Shown: piece by piece, positions 35,869 through 46,260 of the stretch | How the letters are laid out: the number at the start of each line of letters is the position of its first letter | How positions within the stretch are numbered: the stretch's first letter is position 1 | Assembly: GCF_008121495.1 (NCBI RefSeq) | Contig: NZ_CP043051.1 | Location: 2,871,001 to 2,935,000, forward strand | From: Mediterraneibacter gnavus ATCC 29149 | GTDB lineage: Bacteria > Bacillota > Clostridia > Lachnospirales > Lachnospiraceae | Reading direction: 5' to 3' | DNA length: 64,000 bases | Program-made: the position numbers and the translations under genes | Notes under the pieces: generated by a model | Told to the model about the DNA's origin: nothing | The model's input: only the letters and a program-made list of their open reading frames with translations | Database searches by the model: none

Positions 35869-36897
35869 ATGTCTGATATTACAAGAGTTGCACTGGATGC
35901 CATGGGAGGCGATCATGCTCCCGCAGAGATGGTAAAAGGTGCGATAGAAGCTGTTAATAAAAGAGATGATATTAAGATTCTGCTTACAGGGCAGGAAGCA
36001 CTGCTGAAAAAGGCGTTATCAGAATATACTTATCCCAAAGACCGGATTGAGATCATTCCGGCATCGGAAGTGATCGAAACGGCAGAGCCGCCGGTCATGG
36101 CGATTCGGAGAAAAAAAGATTCTTCTATCGTAGTAGCGATGAATCTGGTGAAAAAGGGCGAAGCAGATGCATTTGTATCTGCAGGAAGTTCCGGGGCGAT
36201 TCTTGTCGGCGGACAGGTGATCGTAGGAAGGATTAAGGGCGTGGAGAGACCTCCGCTTGCACCGCTGATCCCAACGATGAAGGGAGTATCTCTCCTGATT
36301 GACTGCGGAGCGAATGTAGATGCAAGACCGTCTCATCTGGTGCAGTTTGCGAAGATGGGATCGATTTACATGGAACATGTGGTAGGAAAGAAGAATCCCA
36401 CAGTTGGAATCGTGAATATCGGTGCGGAAGAGGAAAAGGGAAACGCGCTTGTAAAAGAGACATTTCCGCTTTTAAAAAACTGCAGGGATATTAACTTTAT
36501 CGGCAGCGTAGAAGCGAGAGATATTCCGTACGGAGCTGCGGATGTGATCGTTTCGGAAGCGTTTGTAGGGAATGTGATCCTGAAGCTGTATGAAGGTGTC
36601 GGCGGAGCTCTGACGAAGAAGATCAAAGCCGGCATGATGACGTCTCTGCGTAGTAAGATCGGTGCGCTTCTTGTGAAGCCGGCACTGAAAGCTACATTAA
36701 AGGATTTTGATGCCAGCGAGTATGGAGGAGCTCCTCTTCTGGGGTTGAATGGGCTGGTCGTCAAGACTCACGGAAGTTCTACTTCAAAAGAAGTATGTAA
36801 TTCAATCATCCAGTGTGTGACATTTAAAAATCAGCAGATCAACGAGAAGATCCGCGAATCGATCCAGTCCGCACAGGAAGAAAAAAAAGAAGATTAA
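35869..36897 (+). CDS. plsX: Phosphate acyltransferase PlsX
   Basis: A 342-residue enzyme making acyl-phosphate from acyl-ACP for phospholipid synthesis. The ATG at 35869 follows TAGGAGGAAG. The signature VALDAMGGDHAP is at the N-terminus, then VSAGSSGAILVGG and GNVILKLYEGVG. acpP follows directly, giving the substrate carrier; PlsY, which uses the product, is at 56.8 kb. Confidence 0.96.
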   Translation: MSDITRVALDAMGGDHAPAEMVKGAIEAVNKRDDIKILLTGQEALLKKALSEYTYPKDRIEIIPASEVIETAEPPVMAIRRKKDSSIVVAMNLVKKGEADAFVSAGSSGAILVGGQVIVGRIKGVERPPLAPLIPTMKGVSLLIDCGANVDARPSHLVQFAKMGSIYMEHVVGKKNPTVGIVNIGAEEEKGNALVKETFPLLKNCRDINFIGSVEARDIPYGAADVIVSEAFVGNVILKLYEGVGGALTKKIKAGMMTSLRSKIGALLVKPALKATLKDFDASEYGGAPLLGLNGLVVKTHGSSTSKEVCNSIIQCVTFKNQQINEKIRESIQSAQEEKKED

Positions 36898-36922
36898 TGG
36901 GACAAAGAAAGGAAAGAAAACT

Positions 36923-37153
36923 ATGGAATTTGAAAAATTACAGGATATTATCGCAGACGTGCTGAACGTTTCTAAGGATGACATTCATCCGGAGACTACA
37001 TTTGTGGATGATTTAGGAGCTGACTCACTGGATATTTTCCAGATTATCATGGGAATTGAAGAAGAATTCGACATTGAGATCGACAACGATGAGGCTGAAA
37101 AGATTTCAACAGTGCAGGATGCAGTAGACCAGATTAAAAAAGTAGTAGAATAA
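36923..37153 (+). CDS. acpP: Acyl carrier protein
   Basis: A 76-residue acidic four-helix protein. The phosphopantetheine Ser lies in GADSLDIFQ, where Leu-Asp follows the Ser. The substitution of Ile-Phe for the more common Val-Glu after DSLD is a small variation. It sits 25 bases after plsX. Confidence 0.95.
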   Translation: MEFEKLQDIIADVLNVSKDDIHPETTFVDDLGADSLDIFQIIMGIEEEFDIEIDNDEAEKISTVQDAVDQIKKVVE

Positions 37154-37186
37154 AAGGCAAGAAGAGATTTTTGTCTCTGGCGATCG

Positions 37187-37219
37187 GTTTGGGTGCGTGA
37201 TTCTGTCGCGCACCCAAAC
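37187..37219 (+). other. Strong hairpin between acpP and rnc without a T-run
   Basis: An 11-bp stem GTTTGGGTGCG (37187-37197) / CGCACCCAAAC (37209-37219). It is followed by TGTATTATTC rather than a T-tract, so it may be a weak terminator, an RNase III processing site or an mRNA-stability element. Confidence 0.5.
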
Positions 37220-37265
37220 TGTATTATTCAGGCCGGAACAAAAAGTTTTAGATAAAGGGAAAAAT

Positions 37266-37955
37266 ATGAAGAAAAATTTAAAAGAGCTGGAAAAAAAGAT
37301 AGGATATGAGTTTCAGGATTTTTCATTGCTGGAGCAGGCGATGATGCACAGTTCTTATACAAATGAAAAGCATCTGGAAAAATATCATTGCAATGAGAGA
37401 CTGGAATTTTTAGGGGATGCAGTTTTAGAGCTGGTGTCCAGTGAATTTTTATTTCTTGAATCACCGAAAGTATCGGAAGGAAAGCTGACAAAAACAAGAG
37501 CGAGTATGGTGTGTGAGCCTTCTCTGGCATTTTGTGCACGGGAGATCGAACTGGGCAGTTATCTGCTTCTCGGAAAGGGAGAAGAAGCGACAGGAGGACG
37601 TCAGAGGCCGTCTGTGACATCGGATGCGATGGAGGCTCTGATCGGCGCGATTTATCTGGACGGTGGTTTTACTAATGCAAAAGAGTTTATTCATCGGTTT
37701 ATCCTGACAGATCTGGAGAACAAAAAACTCTTTTATGATAGCAAGACTATTTTGCAGGAGATCGTACAGGCTGATATGGAAGAGGGAATCTCTTATCACC
37801 TGATTAAAGAAGAAGGTCCGGACCACAACAAATCTTTCACTGTGGAAGTGAAGATCGGGGAGACTGTCTATGGGACAGGAAGCGGACGGACGAAAAAAGC
37901 AGCGGAACAGGAAGCCGCTTACAAGGCAATTCTGAAGCTGAAAAAACAAAACTAA
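37266..37955 (+). CDS. rnc: Ribonuclease III
   Basis: A 229-residue double-strand-specific endoribonuclease. The ATG at 37266 follows AAAGGGA. The signature NERLEFLGDAVLELV, with catalytic acidic residues, and SDAMEALIGAIYLDGG define the nuclease domain (1-150). A dsRNA-binding domain follows (about 155-225, GSGRTKKAAEQEAA). It precedes smc and ftsY, the usual Firmicute order. Confidence 0.96.
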   Translation: MKKNLKELEKKIGYEFQDFSLLEQAMMHSSYTNEKHLEKYHCNERLEFLGDAVLELVSSEFLFLESPKVSEGKLTKTRASMVCEPSLAFCAREIELGSYLLLGKGEEATGGRQRPSVTSDAMEALIGAIYLDGGFTNAKEFIHRFILTDLENKKLFYDSKTILQEIVQADMEEGISYHLIKEEGPDHNKSFTVEVKIGETVYGTGSGRTKKAAEQEAAYKAILKLKKQN

Positions 37956-37967
37956 AGCGGGTGTTTT

Positions 37968-40900
37968 ATGTATTTAAAATGTATTGAGGTACAGGGATTT
38001 AAATCTTTCGCCAATCGGATTAAATTTGAGTTTCACAATGGAATTACGGGAATCGTGGGCCCAAACGGAAGTGGAAAGAGCAATGTGGCAGATGCAGTCC
38101 GCTGGGTGCTGGGAGAGCAGAGAGCAAAGCAGCTTCGAGGCGGTTCCATGCAGGATGTCATTTTTTCCGGAACGGAAAACAGAAAGCCGTTGAGTTATGC
38201 TTCGGTAGCCATCACACTGGACAACTCGGATCATCAGCTCCCTGTGGATTATTCGGAAGTGACAGTGACAAGAAAGCTATACCGCTCTGGTGAGAGTGAG
38301 TATCTGATCAACGGAACCGGATGCAGACTCAAAGATATCAATGAGATGTTTTATGATACCGGAATCGGAAAAGAAGGATATTCGATCATCGGGCAGGGAC
38401 AGATCGATAAGATTCTGAGCGGAAAACCGGAAGAGAGAAGAGAATTGTTTGATGAGGCAGCCGGAATTGTAAAATTCAAGCGCCGCAAAACGCTTTCCCT
38501 GAAAAAGCTGGAAGAAGAACAGAACAATCTGACCCGGGTCAGTGATATTCTCTCAGAGCTTGAGAAACAGATCGGACCGTTGGAAAAGCAGTCTGCAGTG
38601 GCAAAAGAATACCTGAAGAAGAAGGAAGAGCTGAAGGTTTATGATATTCATATGTTTCTTTTGGAGACAGAGCGTTTAAAGGATCAGCTTCAGGGTCTGG
38701 AAGAAAAAGTCCGGATTACTTCTGATGAGATGGAAGCGGCAAAGAGTCGCTATGAAGAAACAAAAGAACAATATCAGGCTGTGGAGATACAGGTGGAAGA
38801 GATTGATGCAGCGATCGAAAAATCGAAGAACCAGCTGAATGAGACAACGCTTTTGAAGCAGCAGCTGGAAGGACAGATCAATGTTTTAAAAGAGCAGATC
38901 AATACAGCCAGGATCAATGAAGAACATTATGCGAATCGCCGCCGTACGATCCAGCAGGAGTGGGATGCCAAGAAGGAGCAGAAAGCCGGATTTGTAAAGG
39001 ACAGCGAAGCGATCCACGGACAGCTGGAGCGGATATCCAATCAGGATACGGATGCAAAAGAGCAGCTGATCCAGGTGCAGTCACAGATTGCAGAAGAGAC
39101 GATGGAGATCGAGCAGAGTAAAGAAGAGATTATGCGGCTTTTGAATAACCGGGCATCGACGCAGGCGAAGATCCAGCATTTTGATACCACACAGCAGCAG
39201 ATCACGACCAGAAGGGCTCAGATCCACAGAGAGATTCTGGAAGTGTCCAGTGAGGCAGAGCAGTATGGACGGGAATTAGAGCAGCAAAGACGGGGATTCG
39301 AAGAGATCACAGCGGAGATTCAGGCGTTTCAGGATCTGATCTCTGTCAATGAACAGAACATCGCAGAGTTTCAGCGCCAATTGGATGAGAAGCAGGAAAA
39401 ATTGCGGATCGGTCAGACTGCATATCACAGAGAATCCTCCAGACTGGAGTCGCTGAAAAATATTACAGAACGATATGACGGATACGGAAACAGCATCCGT
39501 CGTGTTATGAGCTGCAAGAACCGGGAAAAAGGTCTGATCGGTGTTGTGGCGGACATCATCAAGGTAGAAAAAGAATATGAAATTGCAGTAGAGACAGCGC
39601 TTGGAGGCAGTATCCAGAATATTGTGACGGACGATGAAGAGACTGCAAAGCGGATGATCGCATATTTGAAGCAGAATAAGTACGGACGCGCGACATTTCT
39701 GCCTCTGACAAGTATGCAGGGCGGCGCAGAGCTGTGGCAGATGGATGCACTAAAAGAAACAGGCGTGATCGGACTTGCCCATACGCTGGTGCATGTGGAA
39801 GAGCGTTTTCTCGGACTGGCGAAACAGCTTCTCGGCCGGACTATTGTGGTGGAGAATATTGACTGTGGAATCCGGATCGCAAGAAAATATAAGCAATCCC
39901 TCCGACTGGTTACTCTGGAAGGAGAGCTGATCAATCCGGGAGGTTCCATGACCGGAGGTGCGTTTAAGAACTCCAGTAATCTGTTAAGCAGACGCCGCGA
40001 GATCGAGGAGTTTGAAAAAACAGTAAAGCTGTTAAAGCGTGACATGGAAGAGATGGAGCACTCGATCAGTGCGATTAAGGCACAGAGAGCAGAATGTTAT
40101 GCCGGGATTGATGAGATCCAGCAGAAGATCACAGAAGCATCTGTCCGTCAGAATACGGCACGGATGAATGTGGAACAGGTGCAAAGGCAGCAGACGGAAT
40201 CCAGACAACGTTGTGAAAGCTATGCAAAAGAACAGGAAGAACTGGAAATAACGCTGCGGGAGATCCGTGAAAACGGGGAGTCGATTCAGGTTGAATTGGA
40301 AGCGTCAAAAGAACTGGAAGCTGCACTGAATCAGAAAATCGAAGAATTGCAGAAGCAGTTGGAAATTCACCGCGAGGCAGAAGCTGCACAGCTGAAACAG
40401 TCTGAAGAGGTACATTTATCGCTGGCAGGTTTGCAGCAACAGGATCTTTTTATCAAGGAGAATATTGCACGTATCGATCAGGAGATGCTTCGTTTAAAGA
40501 AAGAAGCCGGAGAGCTGGATCAGAATAAAGGAAATACAGCGGAAGAAATCAGTCAGAGAGAAGAGAAGATTCAGGATCTGAAAAAAACAATCGAAGAATC
40601 CACAGAGATATTTTCTGAAATTGAGACAGAAATCACGGGACAGACCGAAAACAGAGAAGCGCTGAATCAGAAGCATAAGGCGTTTCTGGAACAAAGAGAA
40701 GCGCTGTCCGGTCATATGGCAGAGCTGGACAAAGAGTTATTCAGACTTGAAAGCCAGAAAGAGGATTGCGAGGAAGCATCCGAAAAACAAATGAACTATA
40801 TGTGGGAAGAGTATGAGATTACCTACAATGGCGCTTTGAAGCTGCGGGATGAGACACTGACAGACCGTGCATTTATGAAAAAACAGATTCTGTTTTTAAA

Positions 40901-41525
40901 AGGAGAGATCCGTAAGCTTGGAAACGTCAATGTCAATGCGATTGAGGATTATAAGCAGGTTGCCGAGCGTTATGAATTTTTAAAAGAACAGCATGAGGAT
41001 CTGGTCGAGGCAAAAGAAACGCTGATTCAGATTGTTGCAGAGCTGGACGCGGCAATGCGTGCTCAGTTTGAGGAACAGTTTGCAAGAATATCAAAAGAGT
41101 TTGATGCGGTCTTCAAGCAACTGTTCGGCGGCGGAAAGGGAACGCTGGAACTGATGGAGGACGAGGATATCCTGGAGGCAGGAATTCGGATCATTGCGCA
41201 GCCGCCTGGAAAAAAACTGCAGAATATGATGCAGCTTTCCGGTGGAGAAAAAGCATTGACAGCCATTTCGCTGTTATTTGCGATCCAGAATCTGAAACCG
41301 TCTCCGTTCTGTCTTCTGGATGAGATCGAGGCGGCACTGGATGACAGTAATGTAGACCGGTTTGCGCAGTATCTGCACAAGCTGACAAAACATACTCAAT
41401 TTATCGTCATCACTCACAGAAGAGGAACGATGACGGCAGCAGACAGGCTCTATGGAATCACCATGCAGGAAAAAGGAATTTCCACACTGGTATCTGTAGA
41501 TCTGCTGGAGGAAGATCTGACCTGA
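37968..41525 (+). CDS. smc: Chromosome segregation protein SMC
   Basis: An 1185-residue condensin ATPase. Walker A GPNGSGKSNVADAVRW is at the N-terminus. Long coiled coils (about 165-500 and 670-1015) flank a hinge (about 515-665, GVVADIIKVEKEYEIAVE). The C-terminal head has the signature LSGGEKALTAI and Walker B FCLLDEIEAALDDSN. The length is typical. It starts 12 bases after rnc. Confidence 0.97.
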   Translation: MYLKCIEVQGFKSFANRIKFEFHNGITGIVGPNGSGKSNVADAVRWVLGEQRAKQLRGGSMQDVIFSGTENRKPLSYASVAITLDNSDHQLPVDYSEVTVTRKLYRSGESEYLINGTGCRLKDINEMFYDTGIGKEGYSIIGQGQIDKILSGKPEERRELFDEAAGIVKFKRRKTLSLKKLEEEQNNLTRVSDILSELEKQIGPLEKQSAVAKEYLKKKEELKVYDIHMFLLETERLKDQLQGLEEKVRITSDEMEAAKSRYEETKEQYQAVEIQVEEIDAAIEKSKNQLNETTLLKQQLEGQINVLKEQINTARINEEHYANRRRTIQQEWDAKKEQKAGFVKDSEAIHGQLERISNQDTDAKEQLIQVQSQIAEETMEIEQSKEEIMRLLNNRASTQAKIQHFDTTQQQITTRRAQIHREILEVSSEAEQYGRELEQQRRGFEEITAEIQAFQDLISVNEQNIAEFQRQLDEKQEKLRIGQTAYHRESSRLESLKNITERYDGYGNSIRRVMSCKNREKGLIGVVADIIKVEKEYEIAVETALGGSIQNIVTDDEETAKRMIAYLKQNKYGRATFLPLTSMQGGAELWQMDALKETGVIGLAHTLVHVEERFLGLAKQLLGRTIVVENIDCGIRIARKYKQSLRLVTLEGELINPGGSMTGGAFKNSSNLLSRRREIEEFEKTVKLLKRDMEEMEHSISAIKAQRAECYAGIDEIQQKITEASVRQNTARMNVEQVQRQQTESRQRCESYAKEQEELEITLREIRENGESIQVELEASKELEAALNQKIEELQKQLEIHREAEAAQLKQSEEVHLSLAGLQQQDLFIKENIARIDQEMLRLKKEAGELDQNKGNTAEEISQREEKIQDLKKTIEESTEIFSEIETEITGQTENREALNQKHKAFLEQREALSGHMAELDKELFRLESQKEDCEEASEKQMNYMWEEYEITYNGALKLRDETLTDRAFMKKQILFLKGEIRKLGNVNVNAIEDYKQVAERYEFLKEQHEDLVEAKETLIQIVAELDAAMRAQFEEQFARISKEFDAVFKQLFGGGKGTLELMEDEDILEAGIRIIAQPPGKKLQNMMQLSGGEKALTAISLLFAIQNLKPSPFCLLDEIEAALDDSNVDRFAQYLHKLTKHTQFIVITHRRGTMTAADRLYGITMQEKGISTLVSVDLLEEDLT

Positions 41526-41550
41526 TGTCAGAAAAAAGGAAGGAGAGCAT

Positions 41551-42501
41551 ATGGAAGAGAAGAAAGGGTTTTTTAGAAGACTTGTCTCAGGTCTGACAAA
41601 GACAAGAGATAATATCGTATCCGGAATGGACAGTATTTTTCACGGATTTTCCAAAATTGATGAGGACTTTTATGAGGAGCTGGAAGAGACTCTGATCATG
41701 GGAGATCTTGGAGTACATACTACGACGGAGATTATAGAGGATCTGCGCCGGAAAGTGAAAGAGCAGCATATCAAAGAACCTGCTGCCTGCAGACAGCTTC
41801 TGATTGACAGCATCAAAGAGCAGTTGGATGTGGGAGAGACTGCTTACGAATTTGAGGAGAGACAGTCCGTTGTATTTGTGATCGGAGTCAACGGAGTGGG
41901 AAAGACGACCACCATTGGAAAACTGGCAGGGAAATTCAGAGAGCAGCATAAAAGAGTCATTCTGGCAGCTGCAGATACATTTCGTGCAGCTGCTGGAGAG
42001 CAGTTAAAAGAATGGGCCAACCGTGCAGAAGTAGAGATGATCGGCGGCCAGGAAGGTGCAGATCCGGCTTCTGTTGTATTTGATGCAGTGGCAGCGGCGC
42101 GCGCAAGAAAAGCGGATATTTTATTGTGCGATACAGCAGGACGCCTTCACAATAAAAAGAACTTGATGGAAGAACTGAAAAAGATCAACCGCGTGATTGA
42201 CCGGGAATATCAGGAAGCGTACAGAGAGACGCTGGTTGTTTTGGATGCGACCACCGGACAGAATGCACTGGCTCAGGCAAGAGAGTTCAATGAGGTTGCA
42301 GATATCACAGGGGTGATCCTGACGAAGATGGATGGAACAGCCAAAGGCGGAATCGCAGTGGCAATCCAGTCAGAACTTGGAATTCCGGTCAAATATATCG
42401 GGGTTGGAGAATCTATTGATGATCTGCAGAAGTTTGATGCAGATGAATTTGTCAATGCGTTGTTTTACAGTGATTCCAAGACGGAAGAAACAGAAGAATA
42501 A
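41551..42501 (+). CDS. ftsY: Signal recognition particle receptor FtsY
   Basis: A 316-residue SRP GTPase. A short N-terminal helical N-domain precedes the G domain with GVNGVGKTTTIGKLA, DTFRAAAGEQL, DTAGRLHNK and TKMDGTAKGG. The long acidic A-domain of proteobacterial FtsY is absent, as in Gram-positives. Start after AAGGAAGGAG. No ylxM or ffh follows in this window. Confidence 0.97.
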   Translation: MEEKKGFFRRLVSGLTKTRDNIVSGMDSIFHGFSKIDEDFYEELEETLIMGDLGVHTTTEIIEDLRRKVKEQHIKEPAACRQLLIDSIKEQLDVGETAYEFEERQSVVFVIGVNGVGKTTTIGKLAGKFREQHKRVILAAADTFRAAAGEQLKEWANRAEVEMIGGQEGADPASVVFDAVAAARARKADILLCDTAGRLHNKKNLMEELKKINRVIDREYQEAYRETLVVLDATTGQNALAQAREFNEVADITGVILTKMDGTAKGGIAVAIQSELGIPVKYIGVGESIDDLQKFDADEFVNALFYSDSKTEETEE

Positions 42502-42535
42502 AAATATGTCAAAATGACAGAAAGAGGGATGGAAG

Positions 42536-43750
42536 ATGTTGACTTTGGAGAAATTTGAAGAAGCAAGTGAAGTAGTAAAACAGGTGACGACTCCGACAAA
42601 GCTGGTGTACAGCGAATATCTGAGCGCCCAAACAGGTGCCAGGATTTATCTGAAACCGGAAAATATGCAGCATACAGGAGCGTATAAGCTGCGCGGAGCC
42701 TACTACAAGATCAGCACATTGTCAGAAGAAGACAGAAGTAAAGGACTGATCACGGCATCTGCGGGAAATCATGCGCAGGGCGTTGCGTATGCGGCAAAAC
42801 GTTATGGCTGCAGGGCAACGATCGTAATGCCGATCGGAACTCCTCTGATTAAGGTAAACCGTACCAAAAGCTATGGCGCGGAAGTGATCCTCTATGGAGA
42901 CGTCTACGATGATGCCTGTGCGTATGCATACAAGCTTGCGGAAGAACATGGTTATACGTTTGTCCATCCTTTTGATGATCTGGATGTGGCGACCGGGCAG
43001 GGATCGATTGCAATGGAGATCATTCAGGAGCTCCCGACGGTGGACTATATTCTGGTTCCGATCGGCGGTGGCGGACTGATCACAGGAGTGGCGACACTTG
43101 CCAAGATGCTCAATCCAAAGATTCAGGTGATCGGTGTGGAGCCGAGAGAAGCGGCGAGCATGACTGCGGCGTTAAAGGCCGGAGAAGTGGTGGAACTTCC
43201 AAGTGCCAACACGATTGCGGACGGTACTGCGGTAAAAGCGGTCGGAAAACAGAATCTGCCATATGTGCAGAAATATGTAGATCAGATTCTTCTGGTGGAT
43301 GATGATGAATTAGTCGGAGCATTTCTGGATATGGTGGAGAACCATAAGATGATCGTAGAAAATTCAGGACTCCTTTCTGTGGCAGCATTAAAACAGCTGG
43401 ATTTGAAAGGCAAAAAAGCGGTCTGCGTGTTAAGCGGCGGAAATATGGATGTGATCACCATGTCTTCTATCGTACAGCATGGATTGATCCAGAGAGACCG
43501 TATTTTCTCGGTTGCAGTGCTTCTTCCGGACAAGCCGGGCGAACTGGTAAGAGTGGCATCGATCATTGCAAACGAAAAAGGAAATGTCATCAAACTGGAA
43601 CATAATCAGTTTGTCAGCACCAACCGGAATGCGGCTGTGGAGCTGCGTATCACGATGGAGGCATTCGGAACCGAGCATAAGCAGAAGATCTTGAATGCGT
43701 TAAAAGAAGCGGGGTATGAGCCGAAGAAAGTCGGAGCGAAGCTGTACTAA
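42536..43750 (+). CDS. ilvA: Threonine ammonia-lyase (PLP, ACT-domain type)
   Basis: A 404-residue enzyme converting threonine to 2-oxobutyrate. The PLP lysine lies in HTGAYKLRGAYYK and the phosphate loop is GGGGLITG. TASAGNHAQGVAYAA is also conserved. A single C-terminal ACT domain (about 325-404, FSVAVLLPDKPGELVRVASI) suggests amino-acid control. The length fits the IlvA/TdcB form with one ACT domain; biosynthetic or catabolic use cannot be told apart here. It is 34 bases after ftsY. Confidence 0.92.
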   Translation: MLTLEKFEEASEVVKQVTTPTKLVYSEYLSAQTGARIYLKPENMQHTGAYKLRGAYYKISTLSEEDRSKGLITASAGNHAQGVAYAAKRYGCRATIVMPIGTPLIKVNRTKSYGAEVILYGDVYDDACAYAYKLAEEHGYTFVHPFDDLDVATGQGSIAMEIIQELPTVDYILVPIGGGGLITGVATLAKMLNPKIQVIGVEPREAASMTAALKAGEVVELPSANTIADGTAVKAVGKQNLPYVQKYVDQILLVDDDELVGAFLDMVENHKMIVENSGLLSVAALKQLDLKGKKAVCVLSGGNMDVITMSSIVQHGLIQRDRIFSVAVLLPDKPGELVRVASIIANEKGNVIKLEHNQFVSTNRNAAVELRITMEAFGTEHKQKILNALKEAGYEPKKVGAKLY

Positions 43751-43769
43751 ACAATATAGAAGAAAAAAT

Positions 43770-43811
43770 TAAAGTGTCCGAATGACCTGTGTGGGAGCGG
43801 ACACTTTTTAT
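43770..43811 (+). terminator. Terminator of the ftsY-ilvA unit
   Basis: AAAGTGTCCG pairs with CGGACACTTT, followed by TT. Confidence 0.8.
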
Positions 43812-43848
43812 ATGAAAAGGATGGAAAATCAGAAGAGAGGCAGTGTAA

Positions 43849-44370
43849 ATGTATTTAGTATCGATTTATTTTGATGAAAAAACGACCAGTCGAATGCAGG
43901 GATACATCACTCAGGTTGCAAAAAGAAGCGGAAATCCATTTATGATCGAGAAAAATGTACCTCCGCATTTGACGATTTCTGCATTTGAAACGCGAAGCGA
44001 AGATCAGGTAATCTCACTGTTTGAAGAAACGAGAGATATGTTTCAAAGCGGGGAGATTATCTGGTGTTCAGTGGGAGCGTTTTTCCCGAATGTGCTGTAT
44101 CTTTCACCGGTTTTAAATACTTACCTGCAAGAACTGTCAGAGAAGGTTTATAAGGAGTTATTGAAAACAGCGGATGTCAAGGTACACAAATGTTATCGTC
44201 CGATGCAATGGGTTCCCCACGCAACGATTGGAAAGAAACTTTCTAAAGAAGAGATGCTTGCAGCGTTTCAGGTATTGCAGGAGCAGTTTGGAGTGTTCAG
44301 CAGCCGGGTCGTGCGGATCGGTTTTGCAAAAACAAATCCATATGAAGAGTTGTGGAATTTTGAATTATGA
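43849..44370 (+). CDS. 2'-5' RNA ligase-like 2H phosphoesterase
   Basis: A 173-residue protein with the two HxT motifs of the 2H superfamily: PPHLTISAF near residue 45 and VPHATIGKKL near residue 125. Such enzymes cleave or join 2',3'-cyclic phosphate or 2'-5' linkages. The exact substrate is unknown. It is a lone gene with a GAGAGG ribosome-binding site. Confidence 0.82.
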   Translation: MYLVSIYFDEKTTSRMQGYITQVAKRSGNPFMIEKNVPPHLTISAFETRSEDQVISLFEETRDMFQSGEIIWCSVGAFFPNVLYLSPVLNTYLQELSEKVYKELLKTADVKVHKCYRPMQWVPHATIGKKLSKEEMLAAFQVLQEQFGVFSSRVVRIGFAKTNPYEELWNFEL

Positions 44371-44467
44371 AAATAGCAAGAAACAATTTACCCGAATTGT
44401 ACAGACTGAAGTATAGGATTTTCGGCAAACATTTGTTATAATATAGTTGTCAGGAGGTAGGAAGAGA

Positions 44468-46158
44468 ATGTGCAGAGAGAAAAGAAAACTCCCGATAGGA
44501 ATAGAAAATTTTGAACAGATCATCAAAGATGATTTTTATTATGTAGACAAGACAGGATTGATCTCTGAACTGCTCCGCAACTGGGGAATGGTAAATTTAT
44601 TTACCAGACCAAGACGTTTTGGTAAATCTCTGAATATGAGTATGCTGGAACACTTTTTTCTGTAGAGGGCGACAAGAGCATTTTTGATGGATTGAAGATT
44701 TCGAAAGATAAAAAGTTATGTGAAGAATATATGGGAAAGCATCCAGTTATTTCCATCTCACTAAAAGGCATCAATGCTGCTTCTTATGAGGCTGCATTTG
44801 AGTTAACTGTCAAGACCATAAAGGGAGCAGTGCAAAAGGCAGGATTCCTTAAAATGAGTGATAAACTGGGCGAGGACGAGAAGAAAGAATATCGAGCGAT
44901 TCTTGATGAAAATATGAGTGAGGCTACGCTTTTTTGGAGCTTAAAAAATTTGTCAGAACTTTTGGAGAAACACTATGAAACAAAAGTAATCCTTTTGATC
45001 GATGAATATGATGTTCCATTGGCGAAAGCGTTTGAAAACGGATATTATGACAAGATGGTTTTTCTTATCCGTAATTTACTGGAACAGACGTTGAAGACCA
45101 ATAACAGCCTGAAATTTGCAGTAATGACCGGGTGTATGCGAATATCGAAGGAAAGTATCTTTACGGGATTGAACAACCTGAAAGTGTTGTCGATTACAGA
45201 TGAGCGTTTTGATGAGTATTTTGGATTTACGGATGAGGATGTCAAAGAAATGCTGCGGTATTATGATCGGGAAGATCATTATGAAGAAATGAGAAACTGG
45301 TATGATGGATATCGGTTTGGTAGTACAGATGTCTATTGTCCATGAGATGTATTGAATCATTGTGATAAAATAAAAGAGAATGCTGCGGCTTTTCCTGAAA
45401 ATTATTGGGTTCATACCAGTAGTAATGAGGCAGTCAAGAAAATCATTCAAATGTCAGGAAATATTACAACAAAGCGCGAGATTGAACGTTTGCTGGCGGG
45501 AGAAGAAATTGTCAAAGAGATTCGGCAGGAACTTACTTATCAGGAAATGTATCAGTCTGTGGAAAATATCTGGAGTCTTTTATTTATGACCGGATATCTA
45601 ACACAAAGGCAGCGACTGGATGCCAGTCATTACAAACTTGCAATTCCGAATCTGGAAGTACGGGATATTTTTAAAACGCAGATCATGGAATATTTTAAGG
45701 AAGGTGTTGCAAAAGACGGAGATACGTTAAAACAGCTCTGTGATGCACTGAAAGGCGGAGATGCAGAAAAAGTAGAACGTCTTTTTGAAGGGTACTTGAA
45801 AAAGACAATCAGTATTCGAGATACATTTGTGGAGAAATCATTAAAAGAGAATTTCTACCATGGAATTTTGCTCGGCATTTTAGGTGTCAAAGAAGACTGG
45901 GGAGTATTCTCAAACAGGGAAACCGGGGACGGGTACAGTGATATTATGATAGAAACAGAGGACAGTGAAATGGGGATCATCATTGAAATCAAGTATGCCG
46001 GAGACGGGAATCTTCTGAATGCCTGCGAAAAAGCCCTGAAACAAGTAGAGGAAACGAAGTATGAGGAGACGCTTTTAGAAAACGGAGTGGAGAAAATATT
46101 AAAATATGGGATTGCTTGTTATATGAAACATTGTAAAGTCATGTGTTCGGAGAGATAA
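44468..46158 (+). pseudogene. AAA-ATPase / PD-(D/E)XK nuclease family pseudogene (two lesions)
   Basis: It would encode about 560 residues of the AAA-ATPase-like/DUF1703 family common in gut anaerobes. The N-terminus has LPIGIENFEQII, YYVDKTGLI and the Walker-like RPRRFGKSLNMSML. ILLIDEYDVPL is Walker B, and the C-terminal nuclease motif is GDGYSDIMIE...MGIIIEIKYAG. Frame is lost in a T-run near 44655 (HFF then a TAG at 44663). A second lesion is a TGA at 45343 in YCP*DVLNH, where Trp is expected. The remaining frame runs to 46158. AGGAGG precedes the start. Confidence 0.85.
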
Positions 46159-46260
46159 CAGGCTTGAAACATTGGTGAAATATAAAATGGGAACTTCACA
46201 GAATGGATTAAAATGAAGTTTTTTTGTGAAGGTTGGTAAAAAGAAACGGAGAGGTGGATT

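Noticed and set aside
43750-43849. T-box or amino-acid leader linked to ilvA
   Set aside because: Only a simple terminator follows ilvA, and the 34 bases before it are too short for a T-box.
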